A DNA stretch of 64,000 nucleotides from Chitinivorax sp. PXF-14 (GTDB lineage Bacteria; Pseudomonadota; Gammaproteobacteria; Burkholderiales; SCOH01). Below, in pieces: positions 54,449-63,385 of this stretch; position 1 is the first letter of the stretch, and each line of letters begins with the position of its first letter. The notes beneath the pieces were generated by a model, which saw only the letters and a program-made list of their open reading frames with translations, was not told the DNA's origin and did no database searches. The stretch lies in NCBI RefSeq assembly GCF_040812015.1, contig NZ_JBFNXJ010000017.1, positions 1 through 64,000 of the forward strand. Reading direction: 5' to 3'. The position numbers and the translations under genes were made by a program.

Positions 54449-55966
54449 TTACTTGGCTGCCCGAATCACGGTGCCTGCTCCTCTTGAGCCGGCTTGGCCT
54501 GCTGATTTCGTACCTTCCGACAGTCCCTGAAGTGCATTGCCGGCACGGATGCCCACCCACCCCAGTGCTGTCACCCAAAAACCCGGCAGCACGATGAACA
54601 TCGTCGCCATGACGAAGTTCAGCAGCATGTCCCCGAAGGCATTGTTCAGGCCGATCAGGGGATCGAAATTGGTATGCGGCCGGCTCGCGCCGAACCCCCA
54701 GCCATAGAGCGCATCGAGGATCGTGCTGTCGAGCCAGCGCGCGAGCTGGAACCAGAAGTCCACGAAGAACAGCGCGAACTCGACGCAGCTCACCGCGACC
54801 AGGGCCTTCAGCTCGTAGGTGCCGAACAGCAGCACCAGCGGGATGCAGATGACGAGTGCCATCTTGAGCAGCGACAGCACCATGGGCAGCGCCTGACGGA
54901 CCACATCCATTGCCGGAAAGAAGCCCAGCGAGCCGACGGCCATCCCGAGGTCGCCGGCACCGCGGGTCACGATGTTGGGCAGCGTCTTCTCGATCTGGCC
55001 GCCGTAGTCGGCATAGACCGCGCCCTGGTTCATCTTCTGCTGCCTGGGCGAGACGACGGCGCGGATCACCGAGTCGTTGACCTCGTTCTGCGACAGGAAC
55101 CCCGCCCAGCGGCCGATGCGGGAGAGCAGATCGGGATCGACCTGGGCCAGCAGGCGGGCGCGCAGCCCGCTGTTGCCATCCGACCACCACTGCCGGCAGC
55201 TCGGATAGCCGCCGCCGCTGTCCACCTGGGCCAGCCCCGCGTCGCGGGTGGCGTCGTAAGGCCAGGCCGTACGAGGCGTGCCCGAATGGTAAGTGTCGTA
55301 GAAGCCGGCTGTGTCGAGGAAATAGCTCGAACCGATCCAGGTGACGTCGTTCATCTGCTCGTCGGAGAGCGCCGGCCGGTTCATGAACAGCCTGGCGCGA
55401 GAAGGCCCATAGCAGTCGTGCACGAAATCGCCGACCTCCTGCGCCAGCACCGGGTCGTTGATGCGGGTGGAATCGACGTCCATGCGCATCTGCCGCAGGT
55501 CGGTCCCGCAGGGGATCGCCGCCACCGCAGCGCCCGTGACGGCCTTCGAGATGGCGTGCATGAAGAACCACCACACCGGCACCAGCGCGCTCTGGTTGTT
55601 GAGCGTGGTGTAGGCGTTGGACCAGCCGGTGTCCGCCGGCTGCGGAACGCTGACCTGGCACTGGGTGGAGCGGCTCGTATCGAAGCGGATCGTGCTCAGA
55701 TCCACCGGAATGAAGGGGATGCCGGCGAACATGATGACCACGATTGCCACCCAGACGCGGTTCTCGATGCGCATCGAGGACAGCACGCCCTTGTTGCCCT
55801 CGTCCGCGCCTTCGGCCCTCGCCCGCAGCCATTCCTGGATGACGATGGCGACGAACGGCAGCGCGAACACACCGCTGGCGACGAGGATGTTCCAGATGCC
55901 GTTGTTGACCAGCCAGCCCACCAGGGTCAGGTAATACTCCAGGTAGTCGGTCGTGTAGAGGGTCAT
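54449..55966 (-). CDS. TraG N-terminal domain conjugation protein
   Basis: A 505-residue inner-membrane protein with a TraG-N-like mating-pair-stabilisation domain. Four or five membrane helices lie near residues 10-45 and 75-95 at the start and 350-460 at the end (VLSLLKMALVICIPLVLLFG, FIVLPGFWVTALGWVGIRAG). The loop between them is large and hydrophilic. It would take part in the type IV secretion channel or mating-pair stabilisation. The start at 55966 follows the small membrane protein stop by 15 bases. Confidence 0.88.
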   Translation of the reverse strand: MTLYTTDYLEYYLTLVGWLVNNGIWNILVASGVFALPFVAIVIQEWLRARAEGADEGNKGVLSSMRIENRVWVAIVVIMFAGIPFIPVDLSTIRFDTSRSTQCQVSVPQPADTGWSNAYTTLNNQSALVPVWWFFMHAISKAVTGAAVAAIPCGTDLRQMRMDVDSTRINDPVLAQEVGDFVHDCYGPSRARLFMNRPALSDEQMNDVTWIGSSYFLDTAGFYDTYHSGTPRTAWPYDATRDAGLAQVDSGGGYPSCRQWWSDGNSGLRARLLAQVDPDLLSRIGRWAGFLSQNEVNDSVIRAVVSPRQQKMNQGAVYADYGGQIEKTLPNIVTRGAGDLGMAVGSLGFFPAMDVVRQALPMVLSLLKMALVICIPLVLLFGTYELKALVAVSCVEFALFFVDFWFQLARWLDSTILDALYGWGFGASRPHTNFDPLIGLNNAFGDMLLNFVMATMFIVLPGFWVTALGWVGIRAGNALQGLSEGTKSAGQAGSRGAGTVIRAAK

Positions 55967-55981
55967 GGCATCCTCCCCGCC

Positions 55982-56335
55982 TCAGCCATGAAGCAGCAGC
56001 TGGCTGCCTTCGAGCAGTACGATGGTCGTCACGGCCGCGATCTCGACGCGTAGCAGGCGGTGATGCGTCTCGGCCTCCGGCTCGCGTTGCAGCAGGCGCC
56101 GACGCATCCACCACCACCCATAGGCCGTCGCTGCGTAGAGAAGCAACCGCCAGACGAGGAAGTGGGCGGAATGCGCGTGCAGCCAGCGCTCCCAGCCGTC
56201 GATGCTGCCGACGACATGAATGCCGGCGACGTTCACGGCGACTGCGATTCCGGCCACCAGCAGCGTCCACAGCAGGGCGATACCCACGCGACGATTGAAC
56301 AGCCACGCGGGCCACAGCCAGGTCCGGCCTATCAT
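55982..56335 (-). CDS. ICE-conserved small membrane protein (117 aa)
   Basis: A 117-residue protein with at least three hydrophobic helices (IALLWTLLVAGIAVAVNVAG, FLVWRLLLYAATAYGWWW and IAAVTTIVLLEGSQLLL). No enzymatic motif. It overlaps the stop of the TIGR03755 gene by four bases (ATGA), so it belongs to the same transfer operon. I do not know a function; homologues between TraG and TIGR03755 are common in this ICE family. Confidence 0.7.
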   Translation of the reverse strand: MIGRTWLWPAWLFNRRVGIALLWTLLVAGIAVAVNVAGIHVVGSIDGWERWLHAHSAHFLVWRLLLYAATAYGWWWMRRRLLQREPEAETHHRLLRVEIAAVTTIVLLEGSQLLLHG

Positions 56336-57732
56336 GGCGCACCCCGAGGTTTCTGAACCTCCTTGAGCCGGTCGCGCGTGGTGTCGCCCTCGAAGATGCC
56401 GCGCGAGCCGCCGGCGCGCGTGCCGTGGCGCTGGACGATGGCCATCGCGGAGTTGCCCGCCAGCGTGCGCCGCAATTCGAGTTCAGTCTTGAGATTGTTG
56501 ATCTCCTGCTCCAGCGCGCCGTTCTCCTGATCGACCGCCTTCACGGCCAGCTCGTTGGCCGCGACGTTGGGCTCCTTCTTGCCGGTCAGCAGTGTCCGCT
56601 GCAACAGCAGGGCCTTCTCCAGCACGCTGGACAGCGCCGCCTCCGACGCCAGGCGCTTGCCCAGCAGATCCTGATCGGGCTCGTCGCGCAAAGCCTCGAT
56701 CACGCCGCGGGTGATCGGCAGCGAGTTGCTGCCGGCCGCTTCCAGGTTCGCCACCGTCGTTGGCTTGGCGCCGGTCACCAGTTCCTGCAACGCCTGCAGC
56801 TTGGTCTCGTACTCCTCCTGGATCACCGGAGTGAGCCCGACACCGGGCGTGGTCTGGGTCTTGGTGCAGCTTTCGCAGGTGCGCTGCTCACGCTCGCCCA
56901 GCACGCGCGTCGCCCAGGCTGCAGCCGCACCAGGCGAGGACCAGGTCTGGCAGGTCAGCCGGTTGCCGCAGGTGGCGCGAGAGATCGACGAGGTGTCCGT
57001 CACACTGCGCCCGTTGAGCAGGTTGTAGCCTGCGCGCGTCACGTCACCCACCACCTTGATCGACCCCTGGCCCGAGCCGCCCGCGTTGCCGCCGCCGACC
57101 CAGGGCACGCCGTTGTTGCCCCTGTTCGACTCGGCCTGTTCGACGGCCGACACGGCATCGGTGCTGTTGATCGCATCGCGCAGCGCCATGCCCTCGGCAA
57201 GCTGGTCCCAGCCGGCCTGGCCGCCCGCCATGTCCGCCAGACGGTTGGCGATAGCCCGGCAGGTCATCTTCGAACGGTCGAAATCCAGGCGGGCCTGCAG
57301 GACACCGTTGGTGAGCAGGTTGTAGAGGCCCGGATCGGCGCGCTGGATGATCAGCGCCGGCAGCGACGCCACGGCACTGGTGGCGTTTTGGATCACGGTA
57401 CTCATGATCGCCTGGAAGCCGTTGGTGATGCCGTTGAGCTGGTTCTGCAGCGTGGTCGTGATGCTCATGTTTCCGCAGATCAGGTTGCTGTTCCAGCCGA
57501 TCCCGACGCCGATGCTCTGCATGTTCCCCGCGCCGCCCATGGACACGGCCCGGCCGCCACCGATGCTGTAGAGCACGTCGTCGCCGATGACGCTGCCGTT
57601 CACGCTGACGCTGCTGGGATCGATGCGGGTCTGTGCCCAGGCGACACCGGCCGCCGTTACGGCACAGGCGAGCGCGACGGCCAGGGTGTTGGGCTTGGTC
57701 CGCCGAGCAAAGCGGGAAATGAGTGCTTTCAT
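56332..57732 (-). CDS. ICE protein TIGR03755 (PFL_4711) family
   Basis: A 466-residue exported protein, signal peptide ending AQT-RIDP after the hydrophobic core LAVALACAVTAAGVAWA. It matches the PFL_4711/TIGR03755 family of integrating conjugative elements, with conserved cysteines (LICGNM, TCRAIA, ATCGNRLTCQTW, CESCTK) suggesting disulfides, and a long helical C-terminus. It likely acts in the periplasm as part of the mating apparatus. The start MKALISRF at 57732 is supported by GAGGTG upstream. Confidence 0.88.
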   Translation of the reverse strand: MKALISRFARRTKPNTLAVALACAVTAAGVAWAQTRIDPSSVSVNGSVIGDDVLYSIGGGRAVSMGGAGNMQSIGVGIGWNSNLICGNMSITTTLQNQLNGITNGFQAIMSTVIQNATSAVASLPALIIQRADPGLYNLLTNGVLQARLDFDRSKMTCRAIANRLADMAGGQAGWDQLAEGMALRDAINSTDAVSAVEQAESNRGNNGVPWVGGGNAGGSGQGSIKVVGDVTRAGYNLLNGRSVTDTSSISRATCGNRLTCQTWSSPGAAAAWATRVLGEREQRTCESCTKTQTTPGVGLTPVIQEEYETKLQALQELVTGAKPTTVANLEAAGSNSLPITRGVIEALRDEPDQDLLGKRLASEAALSSVLEKALLLQRTLLTGKKEPNVAANELAVKAVDQENGALEQEINNLKTELELRRTLAGNSAMAIVQRHGTRAGGSRGIFEGDTTRDRLKEVQKPRGAP

Positions 57733-57742
57733 CGGAGACACC

Positions 57743-58693
57743 TCACTGGAAATCAACGCTGCCAAGGAAGACCTGCCCCCGGCGCTGGCAACAGGCATAG
57801 GGCCGCCACAGTGCCCAGGCGTAGTCGCCCTGCCGGGCCTGCACCCGTGTATTGCTGTGCGGGAAGACCGCGCAGGAGGCCGAGAGCGTCGGCGTCAGCT
57901 CCTGCCACTTGCCGGTCGATGCGTCGGTCTCGACAAGCGCGCCGGCCGGCCAGTAGCCATCGCGCGCTGTCGCGAGCAGCGGCTGATAGACGTGCGGCTG
58001 GGCGCGGCGGGTCACGATGTCGCCCGCACGCTGCGCGACCACGGCACCGCTCTTGTAGTCGTCGGTCTGGTGCAGGAAGCCACCGCGCGGATAGACGTTG
58101 CCCCACAGGTTCAGCGTCGTGCGGCCGCCGATCTCGCGCATGCCGGGGACCAGCGCCTCCGGGTACACCATCTCGGGGACGTTGTAGCGCCAGGCCAGCG
58201 TGTCGAGGGTGCTCAGCAAGTACGGCATGAAGGCCGTGCCTGCACCCTGGCAGGCATAGCCAGAAGCGCTGGCGAACTGGCTGAACACCGAACCGGCGGG
58301 ATGCCCGATCACGTCGGCGTTCTTGAACTTGGCCAGGTTGTTCTCGTTGTCATGGTTGGTCGTGCCATCGCCACCGGCGCGGGCTGTGGGATTGGGCATG
58401 CTCATCGCCCGCACTTCCACCCACGGGTTCTCGCCGGTGTTCGAGTAGCTCGACACCACGGCATCGGGAACGTAGTGGCGGACCTTGACCGAGGTGCGTA
58501 CCGAGCAGCCGAACATGGTGCAGAACAACCAGTAGCAGATGCCGACGACGCGGTACTCCAGGCAATTCGGTGATGCGGCCGACGAGACGATGGTGGCGGT
58601 GTTCAAGGCGAAGGTCGAAGTGGCGCCAGTCAGCAGCACCGAGGCGATGGCGAAGCGCGCGCGGCGTGAGGACGCCGACAGCAGGCGGTTCAT
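57743..58693 (-). CDS. ICE protein TIGR03756 (PFL_4710/TraU-like) family
   Basis: A 316-residue exported protein (hydrophobic FAIASVLLTGATSTFA signal) of the TIGR03756 family, related to TraU, which is needed for DNA transfer in F-like systems. Cysteine-rich segments CLEYRVVGICYWLFCTMFGC and YACCQRRG suggest disulfide bonds in the periplasm. The stop is ten bases before the TIGR03755 start; its ATG overlaps the upstream TIGR03757 stop by four bases (ATGA). Confidence 0.9.
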   Translation of the reverse strand: MNRLLSASSRRARFAIASVLLTGATSTFALNTATIVSSAASPNCLEYRVVGICYWLFCTMFGCSVRTSVKVRHYVPDAVVSSYSNTGENPWVEVRAMSMPNPTARAGGDGTTNHDNENNLAKFKNADVIGHPAGSVFSQFASASGYACQGAGTAFMPYLLSTLDTLAWRYNVPEMVYPEALVPGMREIGGRTTLNLWGNVYPRGGFLHQTDDYKSGAVVAQRAGDIVTRRAQPHVYQPLLATARDGYWPAGALVETDASTGKWQELTPTLSASCAVFPHSNTRVQARQGDYAWALWRPYACCQRRGQVFLGSVDFQ

Positions 58694-59121
58694 GGCTGCG
58701 CCCTCCGATGGGCTTCGATGCGTGCCACGGCCCGGGCGACGTCCGGTTCGCCGTAGACCACATAGCGTCGATCGACCACCACCGCAGGAATCTTGGTGAT
58801 GCCTATGCCCCACGCGTCGACAACGCCCTGGTAGGCCGTCCGGATCTGGCACTGCAGTTCGGTGCCGCCTTGTCTCAGGCGTAGCTGGACGATGGGCGCG
58901 GCTTGGCTCGGGTCGGAAGGCAGCCCGGAGGCCAGTTCGGCTTCGAGTCGCGCGGGGGCGTCGAGCAGGATGCGCCGGTCCGCGTCACCGGCGACGGGAT
59001 GTGCCCGGTCGGTGATGACCCAGGTTTCCGCAGCAGAAGTGCTCGGGAAGAAGATCTCCACAGCGACGGAAGCCGCGAGCAGTATCTGTCGGGAGGAAAT
59101 GCGTAAAGGAAGGGGGTGCAT
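58690..59121 (-). CDS. ICE protein TIGR03757 (PFL_4709) family
   Basis: A 143-residue exported protein (signal LLAASVAVEIFFPSTSAAE) of the TIGR03757 family, resembling TrbC/TraW-type periplasmic proteins with a possible thioredoxin-like fold (AWGIGITKIPAVVVDRRYVVYG). It is the first gene of this transfer operon. A GGAGTGG precedes the ATG. Upstream of it the ICE backbone is interrupted by the AraC/TonB module. Confidence 0.88.
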   Translation of the reverse strand: MHPLPLRISSRQILLAASVAVEIFFPSTSAAETWVITDRAHPVAGDADRRILLDAPARLEAELASGLPSDPSQAAPIVQLRLRQGGTELQCQIRTAYQGVVDAWGIGITKIPAVVVDRRYVVYGEPDVARAVARIEAHRRAQP

Positions 59122-59245
59122 GGCACGCCACTCCGGAGTTCATGATTCCGGTAGTGCAGCGCATGCGATTCGCTGTGGCGACAAGGAATGGGAAACGATA
59201 CTTGCCCGGTTTCAACCGTTCTACTGGGTGAAGATGGCGTCCGAA

Positions 59246-60202
59246 TCAAGTGGAAACGGGCTCGGCATCATCGTCACCCGCTCCGCGAAACGACTTCGGC
59301 GTACGTCCGAAATAACGACTAAAGGCAGCACTGAAATTGGCAGGATGTTCGTAGCCGACCGCATAGGCGGTCTGGGCCACGCGCACCCCGGATGCCAGCA
59401 GCGTCCATGCCTGCCGCATGCGCGACTGCAGCAGATACCGCGCGGGTGTGATCCCAAACAGTTTCCGGAAGCCATGCTTGAAGGCATGCTCGTTGAGCCC
59501 GACAGCCATCGACATGGAAGGGACCGTCAGGCGACGGTCCATGTGCGTGTGCATCAACTCACGGGCGCGTGTCAGTCTTTCGATGGTTGGACAATCAAGG
59601 CCGGAAGATGCGGACTGCGCCACTGCCGACAGTGGACGCAGGATCTCCGCAGCCAGGGTCAGCGCCGCGATCTGGCGATCCACCGGTGACATGACCTCCA
59701 GCGTGAGCAAGGGGCGCAGCAAGGCCCGGCACCACGGCTCGATCGGTCGCTCACCCAAAAGTACAACGCCTTCTCCGCTGACGAACCTGCCTGCAGCATC
59801 GTCCCCCAGATAACGTTCGAGCGCCTGCGCAGAGAACACCAGGCGCAACTGCCGGGCGGTCACGCCCGCCAGAAAACGCCGCTCGCCCGTACTTGACGCG
59901 AATGCGGCAAGCGTGGCTCGGCCAGCACCGAACCGCAGTGCCGGCCCTCGGCGCGCCACGTAGCCGGATTCCCCGGCCAGGCCGAAGGTGGCCACGAGCG
60001 TCGTTCCGGAACCGCTTTGCGCCGCCTCCTCGGCCAGGTCGCGGTGCGGGCGGTATTCGGATCGCACCACGGTCAGTCCATCGCCCAGAGGCGTGTGATC
60101 TGCCCAGCATGTCCCGTAACCGGCGGGCAAGGCCACGCGGCTCGCTCCCGCTATCGCAGTCGGGGTGCGTGCCACCTCATCGATGCGCGCCCGGCAAAGC
60201 AT
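59246..60202 (-). CDS. AraC-family regulator (PchR-like)
   Basis: A 318-residue transcription regulator: an N-terminal sensing region and a C-terminal AraC domain with two helix-turn-helix units (MAVGLNEHAFKHGFRKLFG and GYEHPANFSAAFSRYFG). The layout resembles PchR, which senses a ferri-siderophore and activates its receptor genes. It is divergent from the TonB receptor, with the 126-base gap holding direct repeats. It points in the direction of the transfer operon but is separated by 124 bases. Confidence 0.87.
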   Translation of the reverse strand: MLCRARIDEVARTPTAIAGASRVALPAGYGTCWADHTPLGDGLTVVRSEYRPHRDLAEEAAQSGSGTTLVATFGLAGESGYVARRGPALRFGAGRATLAAFASSTGERRFLAGVTARQLRLVFSAQALERYLGDDAAGRFVSGEGVVLLGERPIEPWCRALLRPLLTLEVMSPVDRQIAALTLAAEILRPLSAVAQSASSGLDCPTIERLTRARELMHTHMDRRLTVPSMSMAVGLNEHAFKHGFRKLFGITPARYLLQSRMRQAWTLLASGVRVAQTAYAVGYEHPANFSAAFSRYFGRTPKSFRGAGDDDAEPVST

Positions 60203-60220
60203 CGCCCGACTCCTCCGGTA

Positions 60221-60249
60221 CTCCCGATCGCATACGAATTTCTCCCGAT
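60221..60249. promoter_or_regulatory. Direct-repeat operator in the AraC/TonB divergent region
   Basis: CTCCCGAT occurs twice (60221-60228 and 60242-60249) with a period of 21 bases, two helical turns, as AraC-type dimers prefer. An AT-rich stretch at about 60268-60290 lies closer to the receptor and matches a Fur box only weakly. Confidence 0.5.
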
Positions 60250-60328
60250 TTCATTCGATCCTACATGAGATTAATTCTTATTTGGCCATAACATGCCTGT
60301 CATTGCAAATGCTTGAAGGAATCGAGAA

Positions 60329-62326
60329 ATGCACAGACTCTCGCGTTGCGACGCCGGCCTGCTGGCGCTCCTTATGGGCGCCAGTCAGTCCGTCTGGTCG
60401 CAGGATGCCGTGGAGCTTCCCGCCGTCACGGTGACGGTCAACAAACAGTCCCAGGCGCTGGAGCGCGTACCCGCCAGCATCACCGTCTTCGATGGCGACG
60501 AGCTGGAGATGGTTGGAGCGCGCGGCCTGTCCGACGTCACTGCGATGACACCCGGCTTCGCAGCCCAGCCGATATTGGGGCAGTCTGGCGTGCAGCCGCC
60601 GGTAGTTCGTGGCCTGACCGCCAACGTCATCTCGTTTTCGTCGTCGGCCGTGCTCGCGGTGGATGGCGTGGCGACGCTCCGCGGCCAGGGCTTCGACGAC
60701 GGCCTGCTCGGTGTCGAACGGGTCGAAATCCTGCGCGGGCCGCAATCCACGCTCTACGGGCGTAACGCGGAAGCCGGCGTGATCAATATCGTCACGCGCA
60801 AGCCGGGCAACGACCCGTATGCCCTGGTCTCGCTCGACCTGGGCAGCCGCGACAAGCAGGCGCTGCGCTTCGACGCCAGCCGCGCGCTGGTGCAGGACAC
60901 GCTCTATCTCGGCGTAGCCGGTGAGTTCGCACGGCAGGACGGATTCATCGACAACACCTATACCGGAAAGACCGAGGACGATCGCGAACGCCACAGCGGC
61001 AGGCTCGTGCTGCGCTGGACACCGGATGCGCGCACCGACATCGCATTGCGCCTCGCCCAACGCGAATACGACGACGGCGGTTCGAACTGGGGACCCACGG
61101 GCGGCCCGCGCGAAACGGTCCGCTCCGGAACGGAGAGCTGGAACCGGACCAAGTCGCGTACCGCATCGCTGGATGTTTCGCATGAACTGGCCTCCGGCCT
61201 GCGCCTGCGTTCAATCACGGCCAACAACGAGCACTTCGACCGGATTCTGCAGGACTATGATTTCCAGCCGGCGGACCGGATGCACCTGGGCCGCGACCAC
61301 CGATTCCAGACTCTCTCGCAGGAGTTCCGGCTCGAAGGCAAGCTGGGCGCCAGCACCTGGCTCGCCGGCCTTTACCTCGACCGCGACGACAACGAGCTCA
61401 ACTTCGAGAACAAGACGCCGCTGGCCCTGACGCGCGCCGCCTCGACGCAGAAGGGAAGTTCGGGCGCCTTGTTCACCCATTGGGCGATTCCGCTCGCCGA
61501 ACACTGGTCGCTGGAGGCCGGCGCTCGCATCGAGCGCGACGAATTCCGCTTCAGGCTGGCCGAAGGGAACGAGCAGACGCGCGACTGGACGCGGCTCTCC
61601 CCCAAGCTGGCCGTGCAGTACCAATGGCAGCCCCAGACGCAGATCTACGCCAGCGTGGCGGACGGTTTCCGCGCCGGCGGCTTCAACACCTTCGCACCCG
61701 AAACCTACCGAAGCTATGAGCCGGAAAAGCTGCGCGCCTACGAACTGGGCATCAAGGGCACGCTCCTGAACCGCCGCCTGCGCTACAGCGCCGCCGTGTA
61801 TCGCATGGACATCGACGACATGCAGGTGCAGCAGATGGGTCCGGTGCTTGGGCAAATATTCATTACCAATGCCGCCACGGCGCGATCGACCGGCGCGGAG
61901 GCCGAGCTGCGCTGGCTCCTCGGCGCCGGCTGGCAGCTTCAGGCGGCGCTCGGGCTGAACCGCACCCGTTTCCGCGAATTCAAGGATGGCGCCAACGACT
62001 ACGCCGGCAACCGGAATCCGTTCGCGCCCGACATCAACGGACACCTCGGCCTGCGCTACGACGCGCCGGGCGGCTGGTACGCGCAGGCGCAGGTCGCCGG
62101 TTACGGCAAGGTCTATGTAGATGCCGCCAACACGGCAGCCTACCGGCGGCCCGGTTACGGTGTCGTCAACCTGGCCGCCGGCTACGCGTGGGGGCACACG
62201 GAGCTAACTGCCTACGTCAACAACGCCGCCGACAAACAGTACGACACCGTCGGCTTTCCGAGCGGAACCATCACCATCTACAGTCCGCCGCGCGAATTCG
62301 GGTTGCGGCTGAACTGGCGTCTTTGA
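60329..62326 (+). CDS. TonB-dependent outer-membrane receptor
   Basis: A 665-residue receptor with signal peptide (ends VWSQ-DAVE), a TonB-box-like ELPAVTVTV, a plug domain (FSSSAVLAVDGVATL and the VERVEILRGPQSTLYGRNAEAG signature) and a 22-strand-type barrel with many alternating aromatic strands. AAGGA six bases before the ATG. It probably imports a metallophore or other large ligand, judging by the PchR-like regulator and MFS partner; the ligand cannot be assigned. Confidence 0.93.
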   Translation: MHRLSRCDAGLLALLMGASQSVWSQDAVELPAVTVTVNKQSQALERVPASITVFDGDELEMVGARGLSDVTAMTPGFAAQPILGQSGVQPPVVRGLTANVISFSSSAVLAVDGVATLRGQGFDDGLLGVERVEILRGPQSTLYGRNAEAGVINIVTRKPGNDPYALVSLDLGSRDKQALRFDASRALVQDTLYLGVAGEFARQDGFIDNTYTGKTEDDRERHSGRLVLRWTPDARTDIALRLAQREYDDGGSNWGPTGGPRETVRSGTESWNRTKSRTASLDVSHELASGLRLRSITANNEHFDRILQDYDFQPADRMHLGRDHRFQTLSQEFRLEGKLGASTWLAGLYLDRDDNELNFENKTPLALTRAASTQKGSSGALFTHWAIPLAEHWSLEAGARIERDEFRFRLAEGNEQTRDWTRLSPKLAVQYQWQPQTQIYASVADGFRAGGFNTFAPETYRSYEPEKLRAYELGIKGTLLNRRLRYSAAVYRMDIDDMQVQQMGPVLGQIFITNAATARSTGAEAELRWLLGAGWQLQAALGLNRTRFREFKDGANDYAGNRNPFAPDINGHLGLRYDAPGGWYAQAQVAGYGKVYVDAANTAAYRRPGYGVVNLAAGYAWGHTELTAYVNNAADKQYDTVGFPSGTITIYSPPREFGLRLNWRL

Positions 62327-62341
62327 AACGGGAACGACAAC

Positions 62342-63385
62342 ATGAACAACCATCCCCTGCAGGCCTATTGGAATCTGGCTGCCGCCGCCATCCAGGCCGA
62401 GGCGCTCTCGACTGCTCTGACGCTGCGCATCTTCGAGCCACTGATCGAACTCCTGACGGCCGACGAACTGGCTGTCCGGCTTGGCTTGAACGCCAGGAAC
62501 ACCGCCCACCTGCTCGATCTGCTGTGGAGCATGGGCCTGCTGGAGCGATCCACCCGCCCCGCCCTGGACCAGCTTGAATCCACCGAGCCGACCTATCGGC
62601 TCGGGGTCATCGCCCGCACCTACTTCCTACGCGCGTCGCCGGCGTGGTACGGAGACGCCTGGCTCTACCGCGAGGCCCGACTCAGGCAGGCAGCGGGACT
62701 GCTGCGGGATCAGGCGCGGCAGGGTACCCAAGCCGAAGGCGGGCAGGCCCTCGAACGCTTCGCCGAGCAGTGGGCCGCCGCTGCGCGCGGTCATCTGGCC
62801 CAGGATCAGTGCGCAGCCACCGTTCCGGCCGCGCTGGAGATCATGTCCCGGGTGCCGGAGTTCGCATCGGCGACCCGGCTGCTCGACCTGGGCGGTGGGC
62901 CGGGGTGGGTGGCCATCGAACTGGCGCGCCGACAGGATGGCATCTCCGGCGTGGTCTTCGATTTTCCGGAGGCCGTGGCCGTCGCGCAGGAGAACATCGC
63001 AACTGCGGGGCTCGCGCACCGTATCAAGGTGCTGGGCGGCGATCTGGCGATGGACGATATCGGCAGCGGCTACGACCTGATCTGGTGTTCCTCGGTGCTT
63101 CACTTCGTGCCCGATGTCGTAGCCGCGCTGCGCAAGATGCACGCGGCACTGCGGCCGGGCGGCACGCTGGTGTGCGCACACGCGGAAATCGGCAATGATC
63201 CGTCCACCGCCGCTCAGATATTGCAGTACTACCTGCCGATGCTGATGCAGGGGCGGCATGTTGGACGGCAGGGGGACATGGGGGCGGCGATGGCACGCGG
63301 CGGCTTCGCCCGCATCGAGAGCTTCGCCTGCGGCATGTTTCCGATGGCGCCGCTCACGGTCGTCGTCGGGCGCAAGGACGAATGA
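62342..63385 (+). CDS. O-methyltransferase-like class I SAM methyltransferase
   Basis: A 347-residue methyltransferase with an N-terminal winged-helix dimerisation domain (LAVRLGLNARNTAHLLDLL) and a SAM-binding motif LLDLGGGPGWVAIELARR, as in acetylserotonin/polyketide O-methyltransferases. Later VLHFVPDVVAALRKMHAALR is a typical post-motif. It follows the receptor gene by 15 bases and overlaps the MFS start (ATGA). A methyltransferase within a receptor-transporter operon suggests modification of a small ligand. Confidence 0.85.
   Translation: MNNHPLQAYWNLAAAAIQAEALSTALTLRIFEPLIELLTADELAVRLGLNARNTAHLLDLLWSMGLLERSTRPALDQLESTEPTYRLGVIARTYFLRASPAWYGDAWLYREARLRQAAGLLRDQARQGTQAEGGQALERFAEQWAAAARGHLAQDQCAATVPAALEIMSRVPEFASATRLLDLGGGPGWVAIELARRQDGISGVVFDFPEAVAVAQENIATAGLAHRIKVLGGDLAMDDIGSGYDLIWCSSVLHFVPDVVAALRKMHAALRPGGTLVCAHAEIGNDPSTAAQILQYYLPMLMQGRHVGRQGDMGAAMARGGFARIESFACGMFPMAPLTVVVGRKDE

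Noticed and set aside
54402-56342. 646-codon minus-strand ORF overlapping TraG-N
   Set aside because: Same strand but another frame; the product is an Arg/Gly/Ala-rich low-complexity chain, while the overlapping frame encodes membrane helices and a known family.
60262-60290. Fur box before the TonB receptor
   Set aside because: The AT-rich stretch matches the 19-base Fur consensus at only about half the positions, too weak to list.
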